From positions 1 through 24,293 of the forward strand of contig JALNZT010000051.1 in assembly GCA_023229135.1 (NCBI GenBank): a DNA stretch of 24,293 nucleotides, read 5' to 3'. Source of the DNA: Bacteroidales bacterium (GTDB lineage Bacteria; Bacteroidota; Bacteroidia; Bacteroidales; F082). Position numbers and translations under genes: made by a program. The notes below the pieces were generated by a model. The model was not told the origin of the DNA and searched no databases. It saw only the letters and a list, made by a program, of their open reading frames with translations. Shown one piece after another: positions 14,939 to 23,410 of this stretch (its first letter is position 1; the number at the start of each line of letters is the position of its first letter).

Positions 14939-15201
14939 ATGTGATTAATAAATAAACACGAGTATAAATGTTTAATGAATTGATAAACAGCATATTACCC
15001 CCCCCATAGACAAAGCTTACAGGCTAACTGCTGCATGTTTTGCGCAATTTGGTCTGTGGGTCTTGTTGCTGAACAGTTTGCTGACATCTTCTAAAGTTTA
15101 TTATCGTTTCTTTGAAAAGCCTATTTTTTATCCCTGTTTGAGCAGGATAACAATTACAAAATCAATTTTCTGGTTAGGCAAGAATAAGTTCGTACGAAAA
15201 T

Positions 15202-15245
15202 GGCCACTTTGCATTTAAGTACAGATGCTTAGTTGTGAAGTGGCC
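15202..15245 (+). other. Leader hairpin upstream of A3
   Basis: GGCCACTT (15202-15209) pairs with AAGTGGCC (15238-15245). The loop has at least five substitutions against the copy at 12058-12105, while this 8-bp stem core is unchanged. Confidence 0.5.
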
Positions 15246-15383
15246 TTGCTGAACAAATCTTAAACTCTTGAAAAGAGGAACAAAGTTCAGCTTATTCCCG
15301 GCTTGACTTATTAGAAAAACGAATATATTAAGCTAAAGTAGCTGGATATCAACTTAGTGAAAAAAATTAAAATTCATCGAATT

Positions 15384-16364
15384 ATGAAAAAATTACATTT
15401 CGTTATATTACTTCCATTGCTGGTTGGCTTATTGTTTAGTTGCCAAAAAGAACAAGAGCCGATAAGCAGCAAGATAGATCAAGCCCAGCTCGAAAAAAGC
15501 CAACAAATCATACGGCAAATCGAGGGCTTTGATACTAAATTGAATAGCAATCTTAAATCAGGCGAAACCATTACAGTAGATTCACTGGTATGGTACACAG
15601 AGGCATTAGAAAACTACAATAATGCCCGACCCGATTTGCAGTATGAAAACTTCGCGGTTAGTAAAACCACTTACACCGCTACGCTCGACAACGGCAGCCT
15701 CAGCATGCAAGATGCATCAGCTTTGTTTAGCACCATGCAGGCTGATCTTAATACTGAACTCGCTAATCTAAGCCCTACAGACGACAAGCTAAAGCTCACC
15801 GATATAGCCTTAGACAGCATAGAAGGCAACACCGCTTATTTAAGTGCTAACAGGGTGTTTGGACTGAAAATTTCGGTTTTATACGATGCCTTTGATGAAG
15901 ATGATGACTGGATTTGGGGGACAGTAGGACAAGGGGATGGAACGCCTCCAGCCGGTAAATGCGATGGAACAATGTTTGGTGTTTCGGATGGGTCAGATGA
16001 ATTACAGCGCAGGCTGAATAACCCAAATTTTGCTTTTGATCAACGGTATATTTTTGTTGGTTTAGTACCTGTCTATGAAATAAATGGGGTAGCCTGGCCA
16101 GGTTTGTTTATAATAAACGATGATCAACCCGATTTCAGCTGGGATTATTGCCTTACTAATGAAGCCTTAACAGAACAGTTAGCCCACGCTCATACTATAC
16201 TCTATAGTTACGAGAATCAGGGAGGTGTGAGGCCTTCTGGCAAGCATTTAAGTAGCGTAATTATTATTGATGACCTATTGACTTGGAATTATACATCTCA
16301 TCTCCTCCATAATTATCATGCAACTTATGGCACATTGGTGCCAGCACCGCCTATTGATGATTAA
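15384..16364 (+). CDS. A3: lipoprotein of the tandem array
   Basis: The start at 15384 gives MKKLHFVILLPLLVGLLFSC with lipobox Cys20. A GTG at 15357 in the same frame is a less likely start. The mature domain has the shared N-terminal half ending SANRVFGL. The C-terminal half is close to A1: LYDAFDEDDDWIWGTVGQ, GKCDGTMFGVSDGSDELQRRLNNPNF, WDYCLTNEALTEQL, GGVRPSGKHLSSV and ATYGTLVPAPPIDD. Acidic, with Trp-rich motifs and two conserved cysteines. Likely an outer-membrane lipoprotein. Function unknown. B3 follows 57 bp downstream across a strong hairpin. Confidence 0.85.
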   Translation: MKKLHFVILLPLLVGLLFSCQKEQEPISSKIDQAQLEKSQQIIRQIEGFDTKLNSNLKSGETITVDSLVWYTEALENYNNARPDLQYENFAVSKTTYTATLDNGSLSMQDASALFSTMQADLNTELANLSPTDDKLKLTDIALDSIEGNTAYLSANRVFGLKISVLYDAFDEDDDWIWGTVGQGDGTPPAGKCDGTMFGVSDGSDELQRRLNNPNFAFDQRYIFVGLVPVYEINGVAWPGLFIINDDQPDFSWDYCLTNEALTEQLAHAHTILYSYENQGGVRPSGKHLSSVIIIDDLLTWNYTSHLLHNYHATYGTLVPAPPIDD

Positions 16365-16378
16365 GTATTGATATTAAT

Positions 16379-16407
16379 ACGGGTGGTTTCAGAAAGAAAC
16401 CACCCGT
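16379..16407 (+). other. Intercistronic hairpin between A3 and B3
   Basis: Perfect 12-bp stem ACGGGTGGTTTC (16379-16390) / GAAACCACCCGT (16396-16407) with loop AGAAA, 14 nt before the B3 start. The core GGGTGGTTTC also occurs between A1 and B1. There the opposite arm has GAAGCC, keeping a T-G pair. Only TTT follows the stem, so it may act as a partial terminator or mRNA stabiliser that sets the A:B ratio. Confidence 0.7.
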
Positions 16408-16421
16408 TTAAAAACTTGAAT

Positions 16422-17885
16422 ATGGAAAAAATTAAATACCTTGTTTTAGCGGTTTTTTTGCAAACTGCTACAATAGTATGCGCCCAACAAACTACCTGGG
16501 AGTTTATACATCGAACACCCAACGATGATGAGGAATCCATTGCTCTGGTTGAAGGCTCAGATGGTTCAATATACTTTGGAGGCCGAACCATAGCACTTGG
16601 GCGGGAATATTCTTACAAATCATTCGTTTTCAAACTGGATAAATACGGAAATTTTGTAGATTCTATTCTGTTTAATTTGCCCGGGAAATGGACTTCGTTA
16701 TCACAAATTATTCCAAAAAACAATGAGGAATATTGGCTTTTATCAACCGTTCGCGACCATAACACTCCCTATTTAAATGGAGGATTGTTGTTGCGCAATA
16801 TGAATAGCGACCTGGAATTATTTAATCAAAATGTGTTTTGGGCAGATACAAATTACAGAATAGCTGGAGGTGCTGGCTATAAAGCATCAAATGGTAATTT
16901 ATTTATCAACTTGGCAGTTAGTATGCCGGTTGTAATATATCATTCTTACTTAATCGAAACAGACTCCAACTTTAATATTCTTAAACAAAAGTTACTTACA
17001 GATTATCCTAAAGCATATTCACACCTGAAAAAACTTGATAATAATACCTATTGGGGTCTAAATTTATTTAGAAATAAATACGAAATTTTTGATAATGATT
17101 TCAATATGATACAAGAGCAAGCTGTACCTGAGCTAATGACAGCTAGTTTTAGTTTAAAATGGGATAGCGACTCTTCATTTTATTTGTTAGGAGATTATAT
17201 CCCAAATAATAAACACAATTTAGGATTTATTCGTCAGTCTCACTATTTTGACACAACCGGTTACCTGTTCAACTATTGGGGTCGAGCTGATACACTCGAT
17301 TATCCAGCAGTATCTAATGGCATAGACTTTCGCAACAAGGATTCTATATTTATCGGTGGCACCCACAATATGCCTTATGCCCTTGATCCCGGGCAACAAC
17401 CTGTACCCACCTGGTTTGTTATTTTACAAACCGATAGCCTGCTCAACATCCGCTGGGAAAGGTTTTATGGCGGCAATGCAAACCACTTGATGACAAACCT
17501 AATAGCCACCCGCGATGGCGGCTGCCTGATAACCGGCACACGCTACGACTACCTGAATGACCCCGTACCCCAAACCGATATCATCGTCCTCAAACTCAAT
17601 AGTGAAGGCCTGCTGGTAGGACAAAACGAGCTGGAAGAAAGCCTGCTACACGAAGCCATTGTATATCCTAATCCGGGTTGTACCATCATGCAAGTAAGGC
17701 TCGCTGTGCAACATCCAAAAGCTTTGCTGGAGCTGTTCGATAGCCAAGGGAAGTTGGTGCTAAGCCAACAGCTACACGAGAAGGAAAGCCGCATTAATAC
17801 AGCGCATCTGCCAACCGGTACCTATATTTATCGGCTGAGTGCAGCAACAGGGCTAAACGAAAGCGGGAAGTGGATCAAACAATAA
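16422..17885 (+). CDS. B3: secreted protein with T9SS type A sorting domain
   Basis: The start at 16422 gives MEKIKYLVLAVFLQTATIVCAQ, a signal peptide, then QTTWEF as in B1 and B2. An earlier in-frame ATG at 16368 would place the hairpin inside the coding region and hide the signal peptide, so it is rejected. 487 aa. The body shares with B1 the blocks GGLLL, HSYLIET, LKKLDNN, KYEIFD.DFN.IQEQ, KWDSDSSFYLLGD, FIGGTHNMPYALDP and WFVILQTDSLLNIRWERFYGG. The T9SS sorting domain is IVYPNPGCTIMQVRL..PTGTYIYRL..KWIKQ, slightly diverged from B1/B2. It is the last gene of the array, closed by a terminator directly at the stop codon. Confidence 0.88.
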   Translation: MEKIKYLVLAVFLQTATIVCAQQTTWEFIHRTPNDDEESIALVEGSDGSIYFGGRTIALGREYSYKSFVFKLDKYGNFVDSILFNLPGKWTSLSQIIPKNNEEYWLLSTVRDHNTPYLNGGLLLRNMNSDLELFNQNVFWADTNYRIAGGAGYKASNGNLFINLAVSMPVVIYHSYLIETDSNFNILKQKLLTDYPKAYSHLKKLDNNTYWGLNLFRNKYEIFDNDFNMIQEQAVPELMTASFSLKWDSDSSFYLLGDYIPNNKHNLGFIRQSHYFDTTGYLFNYWGRADTLDYPAVSNGIDFRNKDSIFIGGTHNMPYALDPGQQPVPTWFVILQTDSLLNIRWERFYGGNANHLMTNLIATRDGGCLITGTRYDYLNDPVPQTDIIVLKLNSEGLLVGQNELEESLLHEAIVYPNPGCTIMQVRLAVQHPKALLELFDSQGKLVLSQQLHEKESRINTAHLPTGTYIYRLSAATGLNESGKWIKQ

Positions 17886-17920
17886 AAAAACAGGAAACAG
17901 CCTAACCGTTTCCTGTTTTT
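17886..17920. terminator. Bidirectional terminator between the array and mutB
   Basis: 13-bp perfect stem AAAAACAGGAAAC (17886-17898) / GTTTCCTGTTTTT (17908-17920) with a 9-nt loop. It serves the convergent B3 (plus strand) and mutB (minus strand, stop at 17942). Confidence 0.85.
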
Positions 17921-17941
17921 ACTTTCAAACTTTTGCAGTTA

Positions 17942-20095
17942 TTATTTCCGCATCTCAATTAAAATATCAAGCATTTTAATAGCGGCTTCGGTTATCACCG
18001 TGCCAGGGCCAAAGATAGCTATAGCACCGGCATCATACAGATACTGATAATCCTGGTGCGGAATCACGCCACCCACGATCACCATAATATCTTCGCGACC
18101 CAGTTTTGCCAGTTCTTCAATCACTTGTGGCACCAATGTTTTATGGCCTGCTGCCAGACTCGATACGCCCAGTATATGCACGTCGTTTTCGGCAGCCTGA
18201 CGGGCAGCTTCTGCCGGCGTTTGGAACAAGGGACCGATATCCACATCAAAACCAATATCAGCATAGCCAGTAGCAACCACTTTAGCACCGCGGTCGTGGC
18301 CGTCCTGGCCCATTTTGGCAATCATAATACGCGGACGGCGTCCTTCGATGCTGGCAAATTCGTCGGCCATAGCGGTGGCTTTGGCGTATTTCTCGTCTCC
18401 GCGTGTTTCAGCGGAATAAACACCTGAAATAGAACGAATAACGGCCTTGTAGCGGCCAAACACTTTTTCGCAAGCCATAGATATTTCTCCTAACGAAGCC
18501 CTTTTTGCGGCGGCATCAACGGCCAGTTCCAGCAAATTGCCTTCGCCTGTTTCACATGATTTAGTAATAGCATCAAGAGCTTGCTGCACCTCAGCTTCAT
18601 TACGCTTGCTGCGCAGCAACTCGAGCCGTTTTATTTGCGACAGCCGCACAGCGGTATTGTCAATGTCCAGGGTTTCTATGGGGTCTTCCTTTTCCAGGCG
18701 GTATTTGTTGACACCCACGATCACGTCTTTATGCGAGTCGATACGCGCCTGTTTGCGGGCTGCCGCTTCTTCGATACGCATCTTGGGTAAGCCGGTTTCA
18801 ATGGCTTTGGCCATACCACCCATGGCTTCTACTTCTTCAATAAGTGTCCAGGCCCTGTCGGCAATTTCCTGGGTTAGCTTCTCAATATAATAGGAGCCGG
18901 CCCAGGGGTCAACCACACGGGTTACCTGGGTTTCTTCCATCAAATATATTTGGGTGTTACGGGCAATGCGTGCCGAGAAATCAGTCGGCAGCGCGATGGC
19001 TTCGTCCAGGGCGTTGGTGTGCAGCGATTGGGTGTGCCCCAACACGGCACCCATAGCCTCGATACAAGTACGTGCCACGTTATTAAACGGATCCTGCTCG
19101 GTTAAGCTCCAGCCCGAAGTTTGGGTATGCGTACGCAAAGCCATCGACTTGGCATTTTTGGGATTGAACTGCTTCACGATTTTAGCCCAGAGCATACGTC
19201 CGGCACGCAACTTGGCAATCTCCATAAAGTGATTCATACCCAATGCCCAGAAAAACGACAGCCTTGGTGCAAAGGCATCAATATCTAAGCCTGCTTTTAA
19301 GCCGGTGCGGATATAATCCAGGCCATCGGCAAGGGTGTAGGCCAGCTCCAGATCGGAGGTGGCTCCGGCTTCCTGCATGTGGTAGCCCGAGATGGAGATG
19401 GAGTTGAACCTGGGCATTTTTTGAGAAGTAAACTCAAAGATATCTGCGATGATACGCATCGAAGGCTCGGGCGGGTAAATATAAGTGTTGCGTACCATAA
19501 ATTCTTTCAGGATATCGTTCTGAATGGTGCCGGCAAGCTCTTCCAGCTTAGCACCCTGCTCCAAAGCCGTAACGATATAAAAGGCCATTATCGGCAATAC
19601 CGCGCCGTTCATCGTCATGGAAACGGACATCTTGTTGAGCGGAATCTGGTCGAACAAAATCTTCATGTCCAGGATAGAATCAATAGCAACCCCGGCTTTG
19701 CCCACATCACCTGTTACGCGCTCATGGTCAGAGTCGTAGCCACGGTGCGTTGCTAAGTCAAAAGCCACGGAAAGGCCTTTTTGTCCGGCAGCCAGATTGC
19801 GGCGATAGAAGGCGTTTGATTCCTCAGCGGTAGAAAAACCTGCATACTGGCGTATTGTCCAGGGACGCATCACGTACATGCTGGCATACGGGCCGCGCAA
19901 AAACGGCGGCTGGCCGGCTGCAAAGTGCAGGTGCTCCATGTTTTCGAGTTCAGCCTGCGTATAAACAGGCTTCACCATGATGTGTTCGGGCGTTTCCCAA
20001 TCTGCTTTCACGCCTTGTTTTTCCTCCCATTCAGCAGGGTTGAGTTGGGCGGCAGGATTGGTATTGATATTTATATTTTTGAAATTCGGTTTCAT
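17942..20095 (-). CDS. mutB: Methylmalonyl-CoA mutase, large (alpha) subunit
   Basis: 717 aa; adenosylcobalamin-dependent interconversion of succinyl-CoA and methylmalonyl-CoA in the cytoplasm, part of propionate formation or use. The TIM-barrel part shows the canonical RGPYASMYVMRPWTIRQYAGFS region (active-site Tyr), FDLATHRGYDSDH, and SISGYHMQEAGA (active-site His). The C-terminal B12 domain has DGHDRG (598-603, His600 being the cobalt ligand), SSLAAGH and GGVIP. All catalytic elements are present. It lies 15 bp behind the small subunit, so both are one operon. A strong Shine-Dalgarno-like AAAGGAG precedes it. Confidence 0.97.
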   Translation of the reverse strand: MKPNFKNININTNPAAQLNPAEWEEKQGVKADWETPEHIMVKPVYTQAELENMEHLHFAAGQPPFLRGPYASMYVMRPWTIRQYAGFSTAEESNAFYRRNLAAGQKGLSVAFDLATHRGYDSDHERVTGDVGKAGVAIDSILDMKILFDQIPLNKMSVSMTMNGAVLPIMAFYIVTALEQGAKLEELAGTIQNDILKEFMVRNTYIYPPEPSMRIIADIFEFTSQKMPRFNSISISGYHMQEAGATSDLELAYTLADGLDYIRTGLKAGLDIDAFAPRLSFFWALGMNHFMEIAKLRAGRMLWAKIVKQFNPKNAKSMALRTHTQTSGWSLTEQDPFNNVARTCIEAMGAVLGHTQSLHTNALDEAIALPTDFSARIARNTQIYLMEETQVTRVVDPWAGSYYIEKLTQEIADRAWTLIEEVEAMGGMAKAIETGLPKMRIEEAAARKQARIDSHKDVIVGVNKYRLEKEDPIETLDIDNTAVRLSQIKRLELLRSKRNEAEVQQALDAITKSCETGEGNLLELAVDAAAKRASLGEISMACEKVFGRYKAVIRSISGVYSAETRGDEKYAKATAMADEFASIEGRRPRIMIAKMGQDGHDRGAKVVATGYADIGFDVDIGPLFQTPAEAARQAAENDVHILGVSSLAAGHKTLVPQVIEELAKLGREDIMVIVGGVIPHQDYQYLYDAGAIAIFGPGTVITEAAIKMLDILIEMRK

Positions 20096-20100
20096 TGTGG

Positions 20101-20107
20101 CTCCTTT
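20101..20107 (-). promoter_or_regulatory. Strong Shine-Dalgarno site of mutB
   Basis: AAAGGAG on the minus strand, 5 nt before the ATG at 20095. Such strong sites are uncommon in Bacteroidota. It confirms the start and suggests efficient independent initiation within the mutAB mRNA. Confidence 0.6.
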
Positions 20108-20110
20108 CTT

Positions 20111-21997
20111 TTAATGATTAACGATGCCAAGTGCTTTCTGGAAGCCTTGTAAAGTGGCCAGCAGATTGCTTTTCACATGAATAAAATGTTGGATTCCGGC
20201 AGCTTTTAATGCTTCCATTTGTGCGGCAGGATAACCAGCCAGCACAACAATTTGGTCTGCACTCAAGGCCTCGAAAGCTTTTTGAGCATTGCCTTCATAT
20301 TCTTCATCAGAACTACAAAGTACCACGATTTCTGCTTTAGATGCTTTGGCAGCTTCTATGCCTTCTTCTATGCTGTCGAAACCCAGATTGTCCTGGATAG
20401 CGTAGCCGGCACTGGCGAAAAAGCTGCTGGCAAATCCCGCGCGGGCTTTGCGCATGGCCAGATTGCCATAAGTGAGCATCCAAACCAGTGGACGTTTGTT
20501 GTCGCGGCTGTAAACGTCAGTTTCGTAGCGCATTTTCTCAAATGCCTGCGCACCGCGGTAGGTAGCGATGGTATCAACAATTGCTGATTCGCTACGGCGG
20601 TTATCTGCTTCAAACACATCGGCGGGCAGGTTTTGTTTGATCTGCTCGCCAGCATTGGGATATTGGTTTGTTCCCAGGATAATTTCGCGCCTGCTGGCAA
20701 TCTGCATATCGCGTTTTTGTGCTGCTTCTTTGATTTGCTCCTGAATAAATCCTTGTTTCACAGCTTCGAGATAGCCTCCTTTTTCCTGAATTTCAAGGAA
20801 TAAATCCCAGGCAGCTTTGATAAGCGAATCGGTTAGTGACTCAATATAATAAGAACCGGCAGCCGGATCAGCTACTTTATCAAAATAAGATTCTTCTTTG
20901 AGAATCAGCTGCTGATTGCGGGCGATGCGCTCGGCAAAGGCAGTAGGTGTTTCGTAAGGCACATCAAAAGGCAATACGGTTAGCGAATCGGTGCCACCCA
21001 ATATGGCCGACATGCTGCTGGTAGTTGTGCGCAGCATATTCACATACGGATCGTAAAGGCTGAGGTTGTAGGTGGCATTGGTGAGGTGCATATTCATCTT
21101 GCCGTTGTTGGCATCGTTGAGGCCGTAAGCGTTGGTAATATTGGCCCACAGCAGGCGATAAGCCCGCAGTTTGGCGATTTCCATAAAGTAATTGGAACCT
21201 ACGGCGAGGTTAAATTTCAACCGTGGGCTAATATCGCCAACAAACAAACCAAGATCGGTAAGGCGGCTCAGGTATTCTGCGCCCAGCGCCAGCGAAAAGG
21301 CCATCTCCTGCACGATGTTTGCACCGGCATTGGTAAAAACATGGCCGTTAACGCCAATTACACGAAGATGTGGCAGGTTTTTGGCGGCCTTGATAAGTGC
21401 TGCTGCTGTTTCAAAGTCGGCTTTTTCGTTTTTGTGCCAGATTCCGCGTCGCAGCAGGCGGGCCAGTGGGTCGTAATTTATCGAGCCTTGAACTTTATCC
21501 AGCGGACGGTTATATTTTGTTACCAGTTTTTCGAGCATCTGCACTAGCTCAACATGCATGGGCGTGCTAAAAAAGTTAAGCTCAGCAATGTCTGCCCTGA
21601 TATTTTTCAGCAGCAGCTCTATTTCTTCCAGGGTGTATGTTTTATGGCATCCCAGCTCAAAGCCCAAAGCATCAACGCCTTTCATCAAAAGATCGAGGGC
21701 TTTTTCGTTGGCGGCTTTTACGTTATCCACCTTTAAATCCTGACGCACCAGCCAGTTGTTTCCTTTTTGTTTGTTACCCCTCACAAAGGGAAACATATCG
21801 GGCAGCGACCGCAGCCAGGCAATCGGTTCCAGGTCTTCGGCACGGTAGTATGGTTTTACGTCGATGCCTTCGTTGGTTTTCCAGATCAATTTTTTAGCAT
21901 AGTCGGCTCCTTTGAGGTCCTTCTGCAATTGTGCTTCCCATGCTTCTGTCGAAACCGGCTGAAAATCAGCGAACAGCTTTTTTTCCTGCTTCTCCAT
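20111..21997 (-). CDS. mutA: Methylmalonyl-CoA mutase, small (beta) subunit
   Basis: 628 aa, homologous to the large subunit but catalytically inactive, as in other heterodimeric mutases. The barrel region is recognisable (RLLRRGIWHKNE, NGHVFTNAGANIVQEMAFSLALGAEYLSRL, LKFNLAVGSNYFMEIAKLRAYRLLW, DPAAGSYYIESLTDSL). The B12-like C-terminal domain has YGNLAMRKARAGF where the large subunit has DGHDRGA, so the cobalt-binding His is absent. It is the first gene of the operon; mutB follows 15 bp later. It is preceded by a leader of about 95 nt. Confidence 0.95.
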   Translation of the reverse strand: MEKQEKKLFADFQPVSTEAWEAQLQKDLKGADYAKKLIWKTNEGIDVKPYYRAEDLEPIAWLRSLPDMFPFVRGNKQKGNNWLVRQDLKVDNVKAANEKALDLLMKGVDALGFELGCHKTYTLEEIELLLKNIRADIAELNFFSTPMHVELVQMLEKLVTKYNRPLDKVQGSINYDPLARLLRRGIWHKNEKADFETAAALIKAAKNLPHLRVIGVNGHVFTNAGANIVQEMAFSLALGAEYLSRLTDLGLFVGDISPRLKFNLAVGSNYFMEIAKLRAYRLLWANITNAYGLNDANNGKMNMHLTNATYNLSLYDPYVNMLRTTTSSMSAILGGTDSLTVLPFDVPYETPTAFAERIARNQQLILKEESYFDKVADPAAGSYYIESLTDSLIKAAWDLFLEIQEKGGYLEAVKQGFIQEQIKEAAQKRDMQIASRREIILGTNQYPNAGEQIKQNLPADVFEADNRRSESAIVDTIATYRGAQAFEKMRYETDVYSRDNKRPLVWMLTYGNLAMRKARAGFASSFFASAGYAIQDNLGFDSIEEGIEAAKASKAEIVVLCSSDEEYEGNAQKAFEALSADQIVVLAGYPAAQMEALKAAGIQHFIHVKSNLLATLQGFQKALGIVNH

Positions 21998-22096
21998 ATT
22001 ATTTAGGTTTTAATTTTTTGCGTTTAAAGAGCTGCCCTGTCCCGCCTTGTGTGGGCTTTGTATCGGGTTTACAGCTATTTAATGCGATATTTCCTG

Positions 22097-22104
22097 CAAA
22101 ATTA
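22097..22104 (-). promoter_or_regulatory. -7 promoter element of mutAB
   Basis: TAATTTTG on the minus strand (exact TAnnTTTG), about 100 nt upstream of the mutA ATG. The leader contains a GCCC/GGGC pair but no recognisable cobalamin riboswitch. Confidence 0.5.
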
Positions 22105-22214
22105 CGACAATAATTGAGAAGAAACAGGCTATAAAATAAATTCCTGTGAAAAAATTAACAGATAAGCTATTTTTCTAAACAAAACTTCCGAACATGCTTT
22201 CCGTTAAATTGTTC

Positions 22215-22222
22215 TATTTTTG
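22215..22222 (+). promoter_or_regulatory. -7 promoter element of the polyprenyl synthase gene
   Basis: TATTTTTG is an exact TAnnTTTG match. Transcription would begin near 22229, which leaves almost no leader for the ATG at 22241 and a normal one for the ATG at 22286. Confidence 0.55.
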
Positions 22223-22285
22223 CCATAAGCTGCTTGAAAAATGCAGGGAAGGCCGTTTGAAAATGAAAAGTACATCAATTTGAGC

Positions 22286-23260
22286 ATGTCGAATTTAGAA
22301 CAGATTAAGAGACCGATCAGCAAAGAACTTGATCATTTTGAGCAGTTTTTTAAAGAGAGTATGCGCTCACGAATTGGGCTGCTCGACAAGATTACGCGCT
22401 ATATCGTGAAAACCAAAGGCAAGCAGATGCGGCCCATGTTCGTGCTGCTTTCGGCTATGGTTAACGGCGGCATCAATGATTCCACTTACCGAGCTGCCAC
22501 GCTGATTGAACTGCTTCACACCGCGACTTTGGTACACGACGATGTGGTGGACGACTCCAACGAGCGGCGTGGGTTTTTCTCGATTAACGCGCTATGGAAA
22601 AATAAAATTTCAGTATTGGTTGGCGATTTCTTGCTTTCGCGCGGTATGCTGCTGGCATTAGATAATGGTGATTTTGAGCTGTTGCGTATCGTTTCTAATG
22701 CCGTGAAAGCCATGAGTGAAGGGGAGCTTTTACAAATTGAAAAAGCACGCCGCATGGATATAAAAGAACCAGTCTATTTTGAGATTATCACCAAAAAGAC
22801 GGCTTCGCTGATAGCTTCTTGTTGCGCTGTAGGAGCGGCTTCGGCAGGTGCCGACAAACAGACTATCGAGCGGATGCAGCAATTTGGCATCAATGTAGGC
22901 ATTGCTTTTCAAATAAAAGACGATATTTTCGATTATCAGCTGAACAGCAAAACCGGAAAACCGAGCGGCATCGACATCAAAGAACGTAAGATGACATTGC
23001 CGCTGATTTACCTGCTCAACCAATCTGGAATAATAGAAAAACGCCAAATTATCCACCTGGTGAAACGCCATGGCAACAATCCTGAAAAGGTGGCCGGACT
23101 GATAGAAAAAGTAGAACAGGCTGGCGGAATTGCCTATGCCGAGCAGCAGATGCAAAAGTATATCGGCCTGGCGCTGGAGCAGTTGGAAGGCCTGCCGCCA
23201 AGTGATGCGCTGGAAGCTTTGAAAAAGTTAGTAGATTATACGATTTCTCGAAAGAAATAG
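22286..23260 (+). CDS. ispB: Polyprenyl diphosphate synthase (octaprenyl/heptaprenyl type)
   Basis: 324 aa from the chosen start MSNLEQIKRPISKELDHFE. It condenses isopentenyl diphosphate onto an allylic primer to make the side chain of the respiratory quinone (probably menaquinone). First aspartate-rich motif HDDVVDD (DDVVD 85-89) with the following RRG; second motif FQIKDDIFDY (212-216); GKQMRP at 45-50 binds the diphosphate. Short- and long-chain trans-prenyltransferases share these motifs. The residue Ala just upstream of the first motif (LHTATLVHDD) and the length fit a long-chain enzyme. An in-frame ATG at 22241 would add 15 residues (MQGRPFENEKYINLS) and is less likely. The gene is followed only by the 328-bp repeats. 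Confidence 0.9.
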   Translation: MSNLEQIKRPISKELDHFEQFFKESMRSRIGLLDKITRYIVKTKGKQMRPMFVLLSAMVNGGINDSTYRAATLIELLHTATLVHDDVVDDSNERRGFFSINALWKNKISVLVGDFLLSRGMLLALDNGDFELLRIVSNAVKAMSEGELLQIEKARRMDIKEPVYFEIITKKTASLIASCCAVGAASAGADKQTIERMQQFGINVGIAFQIKDDIFDYQLNSKTGKPSGIDIKERKMTLPLIYLLNQSGIIEKRQIIHLVKRHGNNPEKVAGLIEKVEQAGGIAYAEQQMQKYIGLALEQLEGLPPSDALEALKKLVDYTISRKK

Positions 23261-23281
23261 GATTTAAAAATTAATTTTTCA

Positions 23282-23369
23282 ATACGCTGTAGGCGTATCC
23301 TTTGCATAATCCCCGGATTTATCCGGGGGATATAAGAAGCAACGATGACTCCAAAACTCTGTAAGAGTT
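23282..23369 (+). repeat. Forward composite element of repeat unit 1 (three hairpins)
   Basis: Hairpin ATACGC-TGTAG-GCGTAT (23282-23298), 12 nt, hairpin CCCCGGAT-TT-ATCCGGGG (23311-23328), 26 nt, hairpin AACTCT-GTA-AGAGTT (23355-23369), then ACCCTTC. All stems are perfect. Confidence 0.8.
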
Positions 23370-23410
23370 ACCCTTCTGATTATTTATCAACACTTTTCTT
23401 TCGATGACTT

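Larger units (their letters stand above)
14837..15383 (+). other. Spacer between pairs 2 and 3: leader without a gene
   Basis: 547 bp with no coding frame. It carries the same elements as the spacer at 11695: terminator-like hairpin (14849-14883), promoter (14907-14938), C8 tract (14998-15005), inverted pair flanking the next about 60 bp, palindrome TTCGTACGAA (15189-15198) and GGCCACTT/AAGTGGCC hairpin. Identity with the first copy is nearly complete up to about 15200, then falls. Confidence 0.6.
14543..15862 (+). repeat. Constant block, copy 2 (B2 3' end + spacer + A3 5' half)
   Basis: The second copy of the block at 11401-12722. The third B gene ends with a similar sorting domain (from 17592), but the spacer is missing there and a terminator follows instead. 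A1 has no such spacer in front. The array is thus A1-B1-block-A2-B2-block-A3-B3. Confidence 0.85.

Noticed and set aside
16368..16421. Upstream in-frame start for B3
   Set aside because: It would translate the intercistronic hairpin and bury the signal peptide; ATG 16422 gives a leader matching B1 and B2.
9267..17885. A/B pairs as toxin-immunity modules
   Set aside because: The variable part of B is propeller-like along its length with no toxin-like C-terminal domain (the C-terminus is the T9SS sorting signal), and A is a lipoprotein with no known immunity fold. Variability alone is not enough.
21998..22096. Possible cobalamin riboswitch in the leader of the B12-dependent mutase operon
   Set aside because: The leader is only about 95-100 nt and lacks a B12-box-like core and the multi-stem fold; it only has short GCCC/GGGC pairings.
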